In this document: positions 8,442 through 17,099 of the stretch, piece by piece
Layout of the letters: each line of letters begins with the position of its first letter
Position numbering within the stretch: the first letter of the stretch is position 1
Assembly: GCF_003583365.1 (NCBI RefSeq)
Contig: NZ_QXED01000002.1
Location: 124,001-188,000, forward strand
Origin: Fibrisoma montanum
GTDB taxonomy: Bacteria > Bacteroidota > Bacteroidia > Cytophagales > Spirosomataceae
Direction: 5' to 3'
Length of the DNA stretch: 64,000 nt
Position numbers and translations under genes: made by a program
Notes under the pieces: model-generated
The model's input: only the letters and a program-made list of their open reading frames with translations
Told to the model about the DNA's origin: nothing
Database searches by the model: none

Positions 8442-9377
8442 TTAGCTGCTAACGATGGATAGTTTCAGAGCGATATCGTCTTCGATCATCTCTTTGTTGA
8501 TCCAGGCACCGGCTTTGGCTCCGCTGGCGACGGCGATAGCTACCTGTCGGAAGGGCGTACTAATGTCGCCGGCTACAAACAAACCGGGTACGTCGGTTTG
8601 CCCCATCTCGCCTGCCTTGACCAGTCCCATCTCGGTCAGCTTACAGCCCAGCTGTTCGGCCAGATCCGAATGCTGCCGGAACGGTACGCGGCTAAACACA
8701 GCGCTTAGTTCGTGCCGCGATCCGTCCGAGAACGCCAGGGCTTCAAGATTCCCAGCCTGATGAACAAGGTGCGTCACTGACCGCTCATCAACCGGAACGC
8801 CCAATTGCTCAATGAGCTGCTGTTGCTCGCCGGTCAGCGTAGCAGGGCCATTGGTGAACAAGGTCAGGTTGCGGCTCCAGTTCTGGATTAGACGCACCAG
8901 GTCGTAGGCCATATCGCCGTTCGCCAGGATACCCAGCGGCTGACCGTGCACCTCGTAGCCGTGGCAATAGGGGCAATGCAGTATCGTGCGGCCCCAGCAC
9001 TCGGCAAAGCCCGGAATGTCGGGCATAACGTCTGCCAGGCCAGTAGCGATCAATAGCTTCCGGCTGCGGTACGGCTGCCCGGACTGGGTTTCTACCCAAA
9101 AGCCATTGTCGTCCGGCCGGGCCTGGGTGACTTTGTCGGAAAGAAACGAAACCGTCGGGTAGGCGAGGACCTGCTCTTTGGCGATGGTCGCGATCTGGCC
9201 CGGTGTGTCACCGTCACGGGTTAGAAAGCCATGCGAATGGGGCGTTTGGCGGTTGCAGGGCTTGCCACTGTCGATGATGAGGACGGTACGTAGCGACCGA
9301 CCGAGCGTCATAGCGGCACTCAATCCGGCGTAACTACCTCCTATGATTATGACATCGAAACTGCTTGTTGATTTCAT
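8442..9377 (-). CDS. GliT-like FAD/NAD(P) disulfide oxidoreductase
   Basis: A 311-residue flavoprotein of the thioredoxin-reductase-like family. The FAD-binding motif GGSYAG is at residues 13-18, the redox pair is CPYC at 135-138 followed by HG, and the second FAD motif VAGDIS is near 270. Classical thioredoxin reductases carry CATC; CPYCHG is typical of the branch that includes the fungal and bacterial small-molecule dithiol oxidases (GliT, HlmI) and many uncharacterised bacterial enzymes. It probably oxidises or reduces a low-molecular-weight thiol/disulfide in the cytoplasm. Its promoter carries the same palindrome as the metal genes at 36 and 52 kb, so control by zinc or a related metal is likely. 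The true substrate is unknown. Confidence 0.85.
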   Translation of the reverse strand: MKSTSSFDVIIIGGSYAGLSAAMTLGRSLRTVLIIDSGKPCNRQTPHSHGFLTRDGDTPGQIATIAKEQVLAYPTVSFLSDKVTQARPDDNGFWVETQSGQPYRSRKLLIATGLADVMPDIPGFAECWGRTILHCPYCHGYEVHGQPLGILANGDMAYDLVRLIQNWSRNLTLFTNGPATLTGEQQQLIEQLGVPVDERSVTHLVHQAGNLEALAFSDGSRHELSAVFSRVPFRQHSDLAEQLGCKLTEMGLVKAGEMGQTDVPGLFVAGDISTPFRQVAIAVASGAKAGAWINKEMIEDDIALKLSIVSS

Positions 9378-9405
9378 TTGCCAGGGTGTTTGAACTGAAG
9401 AAACA

Positions 9406-9445
9406 CAAAGCTAACCCTATTTTTCTTAATTGCAACAATGTTGCA
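9406..9445 (-). promoter_or_regulatory. Promoter with Zur-like palindrome for the GliT-like gene
   Basis: On the minus strand a perfect TAGCTTTG -7 box (9406-9413) lies 19 nt from a TTG -33 element (9433-9435). That TTG is part of the palindrome TGCAACA-A-TGTTGCA (9431-9445, 7-1-7 perfect). A repressor bound there would cover the -33 element. The same layout occurs at 36, 51.9 and 52.0 kb. Confidence 0.7.
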
Positions 9446-9613
9446 TTAATAAACGTGTGGATAAAAAGCAAAACACCGAAGTTTCCGGCGTAGACTTTAG
9501 CGGCTACAACCTTAATTTTGTTACGTTAGTAATCACCAGCAGGGCGAAAATCAGCCAGTAAACGGCAACTCGTTGACCATGATTAAGTCAGAGCACTCTT
9601 TCGTAATCTTTAT

Positions 9614-9699
9614 TTTTTGTCATGCTGACGCAGGAAGCAGCTCCGGTAGTCAGATAAACATGTCAACCGAAGATGCTTCCTGCGTCAGCATGACAAAAA
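9614..9699. repeat. REP/MITE-like perfect inverted repeat
   Basis: Two 26-bp perfect inverted arms (9614-9639 and 9674-9699) flank a 34-nt centre. The arms contain GTCATGCTGACGCAGGAAGC. Sequences of the GTCATGCTGA...GAAGCATCT kind are, to my recollection, spread through genomes of this phylum as intergenic palindromes resembling REP elements moved by RAYT transposases. No transposase gene is nearby. The remaining parts of the 442-bp gap (9446-9613, 9700-9790) hold nothing I can identify. Confidence 0.6.
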
Positions 9700-9796
9700 T
9701 AAACTACTGGCATTTCGTTGATCAACTATGGGAAGACTCGTAACCTTTGTGGGTCAATGTTTCATAAATTTCTGGATCTAATCAGAACTTTTATTT

Positions 9797-9812
9797 TGTA
9801 ACACTGTTATAA
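9797..9812. promoter_or_regulatory. Candidate operator of the TetR regulator at 9820
   Basis: TTGTAACACTGTTATA(A) is an inverted repeat on the pattern TTRTAACA-n-TGTTAYAA, ending 8 nt before the regulator start codon. The core AACACTGTTATAA is repeated exactly at 10415-10427, before the SDR gene. Confidence 0.55.
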
Positions 9813-9819
9813 GACTGAA

Positions 9820-10389
9820 ATGTCACGGAAAGCCGAATACCAGGAGTCACTTAAGCAGGATATTCTCTACCAGACCCTCACCCTGGCGGGCGAAGAAGGC
9901 TGGCCGGGCGTATCCACCCGTAAAATTGCTGATCGGCTCCAGACAAGTACCACGGCAATCTACCACTACTTTGGTGGGAAAGATGCTATTCTGGCTGAAC
10001 TGCAGCGGGAAGGCTTTCGGCAGCTATGCGACGCTCAACTGGCCGCTTTAGCCCAACGACCCGATAAGCCTAAGAAACAGTTGAAAGCGGTATCGCTGGC
10101 TATGCTGCACTTCGCCCGGCAGAATCCGGAACAGTATGCGCTCATGTTTAACCTGGATGGAGCCGTTTGTCACAGCGATGCCGGCGACGAAGCGATGGAA
10201 GGCATTCATCAAATCCGGGGGGTGCTGCAAAAGTTAACTGATGATAACGTCGAGTCGGTCTTTATGCACTGGTTTGCCCTCATGCAGGGGTTTGTTGCCC
10301 TGGCCCGGCATGATTGCCACCCGGAAGCAACGGATCGCTTTGAGCAACTGGTCGAAGAGGCCATTGACCGATTTATAAAGGGCTTGTAA
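9820..10389 (+). CDS. TetR/AcrR family regulator
   Basis: A 189-residue TetR-type repressor. The N-terminal helix-turn-helix is plain (residues about 10-55, GWPGVSTRKIADRLQTSTTAIYHYFGGKDAIL). The C-terminal ligand domain resembles the WHG type (LKAVSLAMLHFARQNPEQYALMFN). It is followed 52 bp downstream by an SDR-like gene and a small membrane protein on the same strand. A 13-bp identical core precedes both this gene and the SDR gene, so autoregulation and control of the two downstream genes are likely. The inducer cannot be read from the sequence. Confidence 0.9.
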   Translation: MSRKAEYQESLKQDILYQTLTLAGEEGWPGVSTRKIADRLQTSTTAIYHYFGGKDAILAELQREGFRQLCDAQLAALAQRPDKPKKQLKAVSLAMLHFARQNPEQYALMFNLDGAVCHSDAGDEAMEGIHQIRGVLQKLTDDNVESVFMHWFALMQGFVALARHDCHPEATDRFEQLVEEAIDRFIKGL

Positions 10390-10414
10390 GCCTTTTATTT
10401 TTTGCCTGATTGAA

Positions 10415-10427
10415 AACACTGTTATAA
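10415..10427. promoter_or_regulatory. Second copy of the TetR operator core, before the SDR gene
   Basis: AACACTGTTATAA matches 13 of 13 bases of the site before the tetR gene at 9799-9812. It ends 14 nt before the SDR start codon, where a bound repressor could block transcription or its start. Confidence 0.55.
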
Positions 10428-10441
10428 AATAAAGCAATGGT

Positions 10442-11299
10442 ATGAAACAGGTAGCAGTACTGATTGGCGCAACCGCGGGTATTGGCAAAGAGACCGCCCG
10501 GCTCCTGGCGCGGGAAGGGTATCGTGTACTTCTGGTTGGCCGTAACCAGACAGCCGGACAGGCGCTGGCAACTGAGCTACAGGGCTCGTTCATTCAGGCC
10601 GACGTGTCGCTAATGAGCGACGTACGTCGGGTTGCGGATCAGGTCGGTCAATTAACCGATACCTTGGATCTGATCATTCATACGGCCGATGTGCTGACGA
10701 CGAAACGCCATGAAACCGCGGAAGGGTTCGAGGTATCGATTGCAACAAACTATTACGGCCGGTTTTTACTGAATCACCTGTTGCTCAACGAAGCGCCCGT
10801 GTATCGACCCGCCCGCATCATTCACGTAGCCGCGGCAGGATTTCCGGCAGGCAAAACGTTCAGGGCGAAGTTTCCGGTTGCGGCAACAGCCAGTGGTTTT
10901 ACGGCCCACAACATCGGGCAAATTGCCAATGACTTTTACGGACTAGCACTGGCGGCTAAGCTGCAGCCGTCCGGAACGAAGGTCAATATCCTGAACCCGG
11001 GTCTGGTCGATACCGATATACGGCGCCGGGGCGACTTTCCGGGCTGGTTCAAAGCAGTTGAACCTGTGTTTGACTGGTTGCTCAGGCCCTGGATCACAAA
11101 ACCCCACGACTACGCGCAAGTTGTAGTCGACATTGCGACCGGACGTAACGCTGAGGCCGATCAATCGGTGCTGATCAACCGCAAAGGCAAATCCATTCAA
11201 CCGTCGACGGCCTTGCTGGACAACGAACTGCGTAACTACGTCTGGGAGCAGACCGCGCAGCTTACCGGACTTACAACTACATCAATGCTTACCAATTAA
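10442..11299 (+). CDS. SDR-fold protein with altered catalytic residues
   Basis: A 285-residue protein of the short-chain dehydrogenase/reductase fold, closest in shape to the retinol-dehydrogenase-like group. The nucleotide-binding glycine motif GATAGIG is intact (residues 9-15) and NPGLVDTD matches the usual NPGxVxT segment. The catalytic positions do not match: the NAG motif reads TAD, the serine segment reads VAAAG, and where YxxSK should stand the protein has HNIGQ (before IANDFY). Tyr, Lys and Ser are thus all replaced. Either the protein binds NAD(P) without redox activity, or catalysis works differently. It is probably co-regulated with the preceding TetR gene and lies 12 bp from the next gene. 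Confidence 0.75.
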   Translation: MKQVAVLIGATAGIGKETARLLAREGYRVLLVGRNQTAGQALATELQGSFIQADVSLMSDVRRVADQVGQLTDTLDLIIHTADVLTTKRHETAEGFEVSIATNYYGRFLLNHLLLNEAPVYRPARIIHVAAAGFPAGKTFRAKFPVAATASGFTAHNIGQIANDFYGLALAAKLQPSGTKVNILNPGLVDTDIRRRGDFPGWFKAVEPVFDWLLRPWITKPHDYAQVVVDIATGRNAEADQSVLINRKGKSIQPSTALLDNELRNYVWEQTAQLTGLTTTSMLTN

Positions 11300-11311
11300 A
11301 CCGTTTATTGT

Positions 11312-11731
11312 ATGGAAACCCGGATTACATCTACCCCCCGTGTCGGCCGAGTGCTGTCGCTGGCCGCTATTGCCGGTAGTATATCGGCTATTATTAATGT
11401 CCTGCTGTTTCAGATTGGCCTGACCACGGGCGCTATTCCCGGCGATCTGATCATCCCGAATGCCGGTGAACCGCTGAGTGCTGTGCCGGTTATTATTGCT
11501 TCCATATTCCCATCTCTAGTGGCGGGTGTGGTGCTGGTAATCCTGAACCGGTTCACGAAAAATCCACTGCGGATTTTCAATAGTCTGGCGGTCGTTATTT
11601 TTCTGCTTTCGTTTTTCTCGCCGTTTAGCATCCCTAATGCGCCGATGGGAATGGTAGTGATTCTGGAACTGATGCACATTGTAGTGACGGGCGCCGTTCT
11701 ATATATCTTCAATCGATTCGCTCGCAGCTAG
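11312..11731 (+). CDS. Small four-helix membrane protein (DUF6069-like)
   Basis: A 139-residue integral membrane protein with four hydrophobic segments (about 13-35, 55-77, 88-108, 112-134) and short loops. It resembles the DUF6069 family, small membrane proteins found mostly beside TetR regulators and SDR enzymes. No function is known to me. It lies 12 bp after the SDR-like gene and is closed by a very strong terminator, so the three genes from 9820 form a unit. Confidence 0.65.
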   Translation: METRITSTPRVGRVLSLAAIAGSISAIINVLLFQIGLTTGAIPGDLIIPNAGEPLSAVPVIIASIFPSLVAGVVLVILNRFTKNPLRIFNSLAVVIFLLSFFSPFSIPNAPMGMVVILELMHIVVTGAVLYIFNRFARS

Positions 11732-11751
11732 CTGTAAAGACGACCGTTCAA

Positions 11752-11799
11752 GGCCCGGGCACACGCATTTCCATGAAATGCGTGTGCCCGGGCCCATTT
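11752..11799 (+). terminator. Strong intrinsic terminator, 20-bp perfect stem
   Basis: A 20-bp perfect GC-rich stem (11752-11771 with 11775-11794), a 3-nt loop, then CATTTTG. It starts 20 nt after the DUF6069-like stop codon. It insulates the SusC gene downstream from the TetR cluster. Confidence 0.85.
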
Positions 11800-12066
11800 T
11801 GTTAAATTATCTTATTCATTGGTACCGGTCCGTTAATCCACTCATAATATTTATTTGTAATTGATCCGGAAAAAATTGAATATTATCGCCAGTTACTGAT
11901 TGATTAACAGCTATATCTATAATTAAATGCTGGAAAAGTTTATAAAAGCTCAGGACCGTTTACTGGCTAATTGATGAGTGTATTATCAATTCTTTAATTC
12001 CCCCTCAACGCATTCCGACTGACGACGCATACCCGGAAATTTGTGGTTGAATTTAAACTTCCTGCT
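11800..12066 (+). other. AT-rich leader of the SusC gene
   Basis: About 270 bp of AT-rich sequence between the terminator and the SusC start. It must hold the promoter of the SusC/SusD pair, but I find no convincing TTG/TAnnTTTG pair, no clear operator and no ORF. Confidence 0.4.
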
Positions 12067-15000
12067 ATGGATTTTTTTTATCATCTTCTCTCTTCGCTGA
12101 CCGCTCGGTTTCGTTGGGGAATGCTGCCGCTACTAATCGCGGTGGCCATCCTGCCTGCTGGTGCATGGGCAAACGACACGTTGCTGGATCAGCCTGCGAA
12201 CACACCAAGCCAAACTAACCAGCCCAAAGCCGATATTACGGTTAGCGGCCGGGTCACCGATGCTACTACGAATGAAGCGCTGGCCGGTTGCACCGTTCTG
12301 CTGAAAGGTACGCAGCGCGGTACTACCACCGATGCTTCCGGTAACTTCCGGATTGCGGTACCCAACGAAGACGCAGTGCTTGTTATCGGTTTCATCGGGT
12401 TTGTATCCCAGGAAATCCCTGTCGGCAATCGCGCCACTATAAACGTAGCGCTCGCTCCGTCGGCGTCGGAACTGGCGCAGGTCGTTGTGATCGGGTATGG
12501 TACCACCACCAAGAAAGACGCGACGGGTGCGCTGACCACCGTAAAAAGTACCGAATTCAACCGGGGTATCATCAACTCACCCGAACAGCTCCTGCAGGGT
12601 AAGGTAGCCGGGGTGAACGTTACGTCGGCGAGTGGCGAACCCGGTGGCCGGCAGAACATTACCGTACGCGGCCCCGGTGGCGTTCGGACGGGCAGTACGC
12701 CCCTGTTTGTTCTGGATGGTATTCCGCTGGACAACTCCAGCACGGGCGGGGCCACCAATCCGCTGAGCTTCCTGAACCCGCAGGATATCGAAGCCATCGA
12801 CGTCCTGAAAGATGCGTCGGCAACGGCAATTTACGGTGCCCGGGGTGCCAACGGTGTTATTTTGATTACGACCAAAAAGGGGAAAGCCGGTACGTCGAAC
12901 CTGACCCTTTCGAGTAACGTCGGTATTTCGAATATGGCCCGTCCGATCGACGTGTTTACGGCCGACGAGTTCCGCCGGCAGGTGGTAGCCGTAGGGGGTG
13001 TGCTGGATGATCAGAATGCGTCGACGGACTGGCAGCGCGAGATCAGCCGGACGGCCGTTACGCAGGATTACAACATCGGCCTGAGCGGTGGCAGCGACAA
13101 GCTGACGTACTACGGATCGCTGAGCGTACAAAACCAGGAGGGCATTCTGAAAAACAGCCAGTTCAACCGCTACACCGGTCGCTTCAACGCTTCGCAGAAG
13201 TTCCTGGAAGACCGGCTTACGCTGGATGTGAACCTGACGGCTTCGCAGACCTTCAACGAACGCCCGCCCATCGAAAGCATTGTCGGAGCCGCTATCTCGG
13301 CGAACCCGACCTACCCGGCATACGATGCTACGGGCGCACCGGCCCGCTACCAGGCCTTTACAAACCCGCTGCTGACGCTGAATCTGCAGAAAGACATCAC
13401 GACGATCAACCGGGTGGTGGCCAGCGTGTCGCCTTCGTTCAAGATCACTAAAGACCTCATCTATAAACTGAATCTGGGCGTCGACAATGCCAGCTCAACG
13501 CGGGATCTGCAGTCGCTGGCCAACACGGTTCCGCAGCAGGACGGACGGCTCGAAAGCATCTACGGTAACAACCGGAACGTACTGATCGAGAATTATTTCA
13601 CCTACACCCGGGGCTGGAACAATCACAACCTGACGGCGCTGCTGGGTCACTCGTACCAGAAGTTTTCAATTTCGGGCCGGAACTGGAGCATCAACCGATT
13701 CCCGATTTCGCCCATTGAGCCGATTTATAACCCCGGTCTTGGTCAGGACCTGACGCTGGCCAACAACCGACCGGGTGGGTTTGCGCTCGAAAACGAACTG
13801 CAGTCGTTTTTCTCGCGGGTCAACTATGCCTACCGCGATCGGTATCTGCTGACGGCGACGGTACGGGCCGACGGATCGAGTAAGTTTGGGGCCAACAATA
13901 AGTACGGTGTTTTCCCGTCGTTCTCGGCGGGCTGGCGTTTGTCGGAAGAGCCGTTCCTGCAGTCAGGACCGTTCTCTGACCTGAAACTGCGGGCCGGCTG
14001 GGGTCAGACTGGTAACCAGGAGATTCCGTCGAAAATCACCCAGGCGCTGTTTACATCGAACGTATCGGCAACGACCAGCTATCCCCTCGACAACTCGACG
14101 ACTTTCCCGGCCGGAACCACCTACACCCGACTGGCGAACCCCGACATTCAGTGGGAGGTATCGACCCAAACCGACATTGGTCTGGATTTTGGCCTGTTCA
14201 AAGGTGCCCTGACGGGTACGCTCGACTACTTCCGCAAGGTATCGGGTAAAATCCTGCTCGAAGTAATCCCGGCCGACCCCATCCAGCCGGCGGCTACCTA
14301 CTGGACCAACGTACCGGACATGACCATCACCAACCAGGGCGTTGAACTGGGGCTGAACTACCGCTACGTCAGCCAGAGCGGCCTGCGCTTCGACCTCGGG
14401 GGGAACGTTACGTTCATTAAGAACGTAGTGAACAACTCGCCATACACGGTGATTACGTCGGGGTCGGCAACGGGGGCTGGTCTGACCTCCGCTACCGTGA
14501 ACGGCTACGTCAACGGCCAGCCGATCGGTACGTTCTTCCTGCGCGAGTACACCGGCATCGACGACAAGGGCGTGAGCATTTACCGCGACATTGACGGCGA
14601 CGGTATCGGCGGAACGGACAAAGACCGGATTGCGGCCGGCAGTGCGCTGCCCACGCGGCAGTACAACGTGAACGGCAGCGTGTCGTTCAAAGGCTTCGAC
14701 CTGACGGCCAACTTCAACGGTGTGTCGGGCAACAAGCTGTACGACAACACGGCCAACGCGTTCTTCTACAAAGCTCGTCTGGTGAAAGGCCTGAACGGTC
14801 CGGCTGAGTCGGTGGGTGAGCCGACCGAATCGATCAATAACTCGGCACCGGTATCGACCCGCTTCCTGAAAGACGGTGCGTTCTTCCGGCTGAACAACCT
14901 GACGCTGGGATACAACCTGAACCCGCAGCTGATCGGGATGAAACGGTGGATATCGAACATCCGCCTATCGGCCACCGGCCAGAACCTGTTCGTCATCACG

Positions 15001-15129
15001 AAGTACAACGGCTACGATCCGGAAGTGAACACCGACCGGACGGTTAACGGCATTTCGTCGTATGGTATCGACTACCTGAGCTACCCGAAAGCCCGCTCGT
15101 TTGTGTTTGGCCTGAATGTGACGTTTTAA
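12067..15129 (+). CDS. SusC/RagA-family TonB-linked outer-membrane protein
   Basis: A SusC-type transporter, about 1020 residues, forming the outer-membrane channel under its SusD lid. I choose the ATG at 12067 over an in-frame GTG at 12043 because it gives a proper signal peptide (MDFFYHLL to AGAWA). Then come a CarboxypepD_reg-like domain (about 55-135, VSGRVTDATTNEALAGCTVL), the plug with LFVLDGIPLD and the conserved IDVLKDASATAIYGARGANG segment, and a long barrel ending FVFGLNVTF. The SusD partner follows 104 bp later. No enzyme or sensor is linked, so the substrate (glycan or peptide) cannot be told. Confidence 0.92.
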   Translation: MDFFYHLLSSLTARFRWGMLPLLIAVAILPAGAWANDTLLDQPANTPSQTNQPKADITVSGRVTDATTNEALAGCTVLLKGTQRGTTTDASGNFRIAVPNEDAVLVIGFIGFVSQEIPVGNRATINVALAPSASELAQVVVIGYGTTTKKDATGALTTVKSTEFNRGIINSPEQLLQGKVAGVNVTSASGEPGGRQNITVRGPGGVRTGSTPLFVLDGIPLDNSSTGGATNPLSFLNPQDIEAIDVLKDASATAIYGARGANGVILITTKKGKAGTSNLTLSSNVGISNMARPIDVFTADEFRRQVVAVGGVLDDQNASTDWQREISRTAVTQDYNIGLSGGSDKLTYYGSLSVQNQEGILKNSQFNRYTGRFNASQKFLEDRLTLDVNLTASQTFNERPPIESIVGAAISANPTYPAYDATGAPARYQAFTNPLLTLNLQKDITTINRVVASVSPSFKITKDLIYKLNLGVDNASSTRDLQSLANTVPQQDGRLESIYGNNRNVLIENYFTYTRGWNNHNLTALLGHSYQKFSISGRNWSINRFPISPIEPIYNPGLGQDLTLANNRPGGFALENELQSFFSRVNYAYRDRYLLTATVRADGSSKFGANNKYGVFPSFSAGWRLSEEPFLQSGPFSDLKLRAGWGQTGNQEIPSKITQALFTSNVSATTSYPLDNSTTFPAGTTYTRLANPDIQWEVSTQTDIGLDFGLFKGALTGTLDYFRKVSGKILLEVIPADPIQPAATYWTNVPDMTITNQGVELGLNYRYVSQSGLRFDLGGNVTFIKNVVNNSPYTVITSGSATGAGLTSATVNGYVNGQPIGTFFLREYTGIDDKGVSIYRDIDGDGIGGTDKDRIAAGSALPTRQYNVNGSVSFKGFDLTANFNGVSGNKLYDNTANAFFYKARLVKGLNGPAESVGEPTESINNSAPVSTRFLKDGAFFRLNNLTLGYNLNPQLIGMKRWISNIRLSATGQNLFVITKYNGYDPEVNTDRTVNGISSYGIDYLSYPKARSFVFGLNVTF

Positions 15130-15145
15130 TTAGTTCGTGGTTTGT

Positions 15146-15220
15146 GGTTCGTAGTTTGTGATTAGCACCTGCCTGTTTCAGGACCGTTAACCACAGACTA
15201 TGAATCACAAACTACAAACC
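15146..15220. repeat. Inverted repeat in the SusC-SusD gap
   Basis: GGTTCGTAGTTTGTGATT (15146-15163) pairs with 15203-15220 at 17 of 18 positions; flanking TTTGTGGTT/AACCACA blocks add to the pattern. As RNA it forms a long hairpin between the two genes and could set their expression ratio. Words of the TTTGTGGTT/GTAGTTTGTG type recur at 45.4 kb. Confidence 0.6.
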
Positions 15221-15233
15221 TGAAACTATAATC

Positions 15234-16910
15234 ATGAAAAAGATATTCATCTCAACCATAACACTGCTCAGCCTGCTGTCGCTGAACAGTTGTACCGATC
15301 TGAACGAGAACGTCCTGGACGAAGCCTCAGCAAGCGGTCTGACCGATAAACAAGCCGCCGATGGCAATATTGCCCCGGTGTATGCCCGCCTGCCGGACGT
15401 GTTCACGCACACGACCTACTTTGCCATTCAGGAAATCTCGACCGACGAGGCTATTCTGCCGTATCGGGGTGGTACGGACTGGGGCGACAACGGAATTTAC
15501 ATTGCCATGCACCAGCATACCCACACCAGCACCGATCCGAACCTCCGGAATACGTGGCTGCTGCTGGCCCAGGGCATTTCGCGGTCGGTTACGGCGCTGA
15601 ACACGCTGCCGACGATCAACGATCCGAACGTAAAAACGTACATCGCCGAAGCGCGGGGTATGCGGGCGTATTACAACATGCTGCTGCTCGATCTGTTCGG
15701 GCTGGTATTTGTAAAAAATGACCCGCAGTCGAATTCAGAAATCCTGCGGGGTGAACCGGCGCTCGAATACATAAAGAGTGAGCTTCTGGCCGTAGAGCCG
15801 GATCTGCTGACGACGGTTGGTCCGGGTCGGTTGACTAAAGGAGCCGCGTGGGGCTTGCTGGCCCGGCTGCACCTAAATGCGGCCGTGTACCGGGATCGCT
15901 ACGCTGCCCAGTTCACGTTCAAGCCCGAGGATATGGACAAGGTGGTGGAGTACTGCGACAAGATTATCAGTTCAGGGCAGTACCAGTTGTCGCCGGATTA
16001 TTTCTCGATCTTTAACGACAACAACCACGACAATAAAGAGCTGATTTTTGCGGTTGATCAGCGCGCCGAGCTGAACGGTCACAACCGTCTGGCGTACTTC
16101 TCGCTGTCGGGCGACCAGTTCCCGCTGCCGGCATTCCCGGGGGCCAACGGCACGGATGGCCCGGCCATCACGCCGGATTTTTACCGTACCTGGACGAGCG
16201 CCTATGCGCCCAGCGACCCGGCTGGGGTTGACCCGCGTTTTTACAAAAAGAACATGAACATCCCCGCCGATTCGTGCGCGGCTGCCGCTGATATCGTTAT
16301 GGACCGGGGTATTCTGCGTGGCCAGCAGTATGGTTTGCTGCGGGTGAACGGCGCGTTTGTGCGGTGCGGCAACAACTACCGGCTTGGCAAGCTGTTCAAC
16401 GTAACGCGGAACCGGCCCACGCTGCCCGTAAACTTCACCGAACAGGTTGACTTCAGCGTAGCGGGGAGCAACTACAACACGGGTTACCGGGTACTGAAGT
16501 ACGAATTCGGTAAGAAATCACAATCCGGCAGGAACCTGGGCGATGCCGATATTTCGATTGTCCGTCTGGCCGATGTATACCTGATGCGGGCCGAAGCAAA
16601 ATTGCGGAAGAGCAACGATGCGGCTGCTGCCCTGACCGACGTGAACACCGTCCGGGCCGCCCGGACGGCCATCAAGCCGGCCCCGGCCCTGACGACCATG
16701 AACCTTGATCTGCTGTTCCGCGAGCGTGGTTTTGAACTTTACTGGGAGTGCCTCCGGCGCACGGACATGATCCGGTTCGGTAAGTACGAAGGTACCTGGA
16801 CCGAGAAGACCAACGCCGATCGGCAGAAGCGGATCTTCCCGATTCCGCAAACGGCCATCGACGGTGCGTCGAACATTCCGGGTTATCTGGCGCAGAATCC
16901 CAGTTATTAA
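15234..16910 (+). CDS. SusD/RagB-family surface lipoprotein
   Basis: A 558-residue SusD-like nutrient-binding lipoprotein, the lid of the SusC channel encoded just upstream. The signal peptide ends in SLNSC (Cys20). The N-terminal TPR-like helices (ARGMRAYYNMLLLDLFG) and the C-terminal SusD segment (YLMRAEAKLRKSNDAAAALTDVNTVRAA; residues about 450-478) with FRERGFELYWECLRRTDMIRFG and PIPQTAIDGASNIPGYLAQNPSY are typical. It is the last gene of the unit; a terminator follows at 17009. Confidence 0.93.
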   Translation: MKKIFISTITLLSLLSLNSCTDLNENVLDEASASGLTDKQAADGNIAPVYARLPDVFTHTTYFAIQEISTDEAILPYRGGTDWGDNGIYIAMHQHTHTSTDPNLRNTWLLLAQGISRSVTALNTLPTINDPNVKTYIAEARGMRAYYNMLLLDLFGLVFVKNDPQSNSEILRGEPALEYIKSELLAVEPDLLTTVGPGRLTKGAAWGLLARLHLNAAVYRDRYAAQFTFKPEDMDKVVEYCDKIISSGQYQLSPDYFSIFNDNNHDNKELIFAVDQRAELNGHNRLAYFSLSGDQFPLPAFPGANGTDGPAITPDFYRTWTSAYAPSDPAGVDPRFYKKNMNIPADSCAAAADIVMDRGILRGQQYGLLRVNGAFVRCGNNYRLGKLFNVTRNRPTLPVNFTEQVDFSVAGSNYNTGYRVLKYEFGKKSQSGRNLGDADISIVRLADVYLMRAEAKLRKSNDAAAALTDVNTVRAARTAIKPAPALTTMNLDLLFRERGFELYWECLRRTDMIRFGKYEGTWTEKTNADRQKRIFPIPQTAIDGASNIPGYLAQNPSY

Positions 16911-17008
16911 TACCTACGTGCCTTTGCTGCGCCGGATTATCCTGAAAAGGCTCTGGCTAGAACGCCGAAGCGATTTTGACGTAGTATAACGGATACCGTA
17001 GCAACGTA

Positions 17009-17045
17009 AACCGGCCCTGTTTCTCACGGAGAAGCAGGGCCGGTT
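17009..17045. terminator. Terminator between SusD and the convergent TetR gene
   Basis: AACCGGCCCTG (17009-17019) pairs perfectly with CAGGGCCGGTT (17035-17045), followed by GTTTT. It lies between two convergent genes and can serve the SusD transcript. Confidence 0.75.
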
Positions 17046-17099
17046 GTTTTATGGCCAGCGGTTTTTCTGCCCAAGCAGGTGCCTGCTGAGCCCGTCTGG

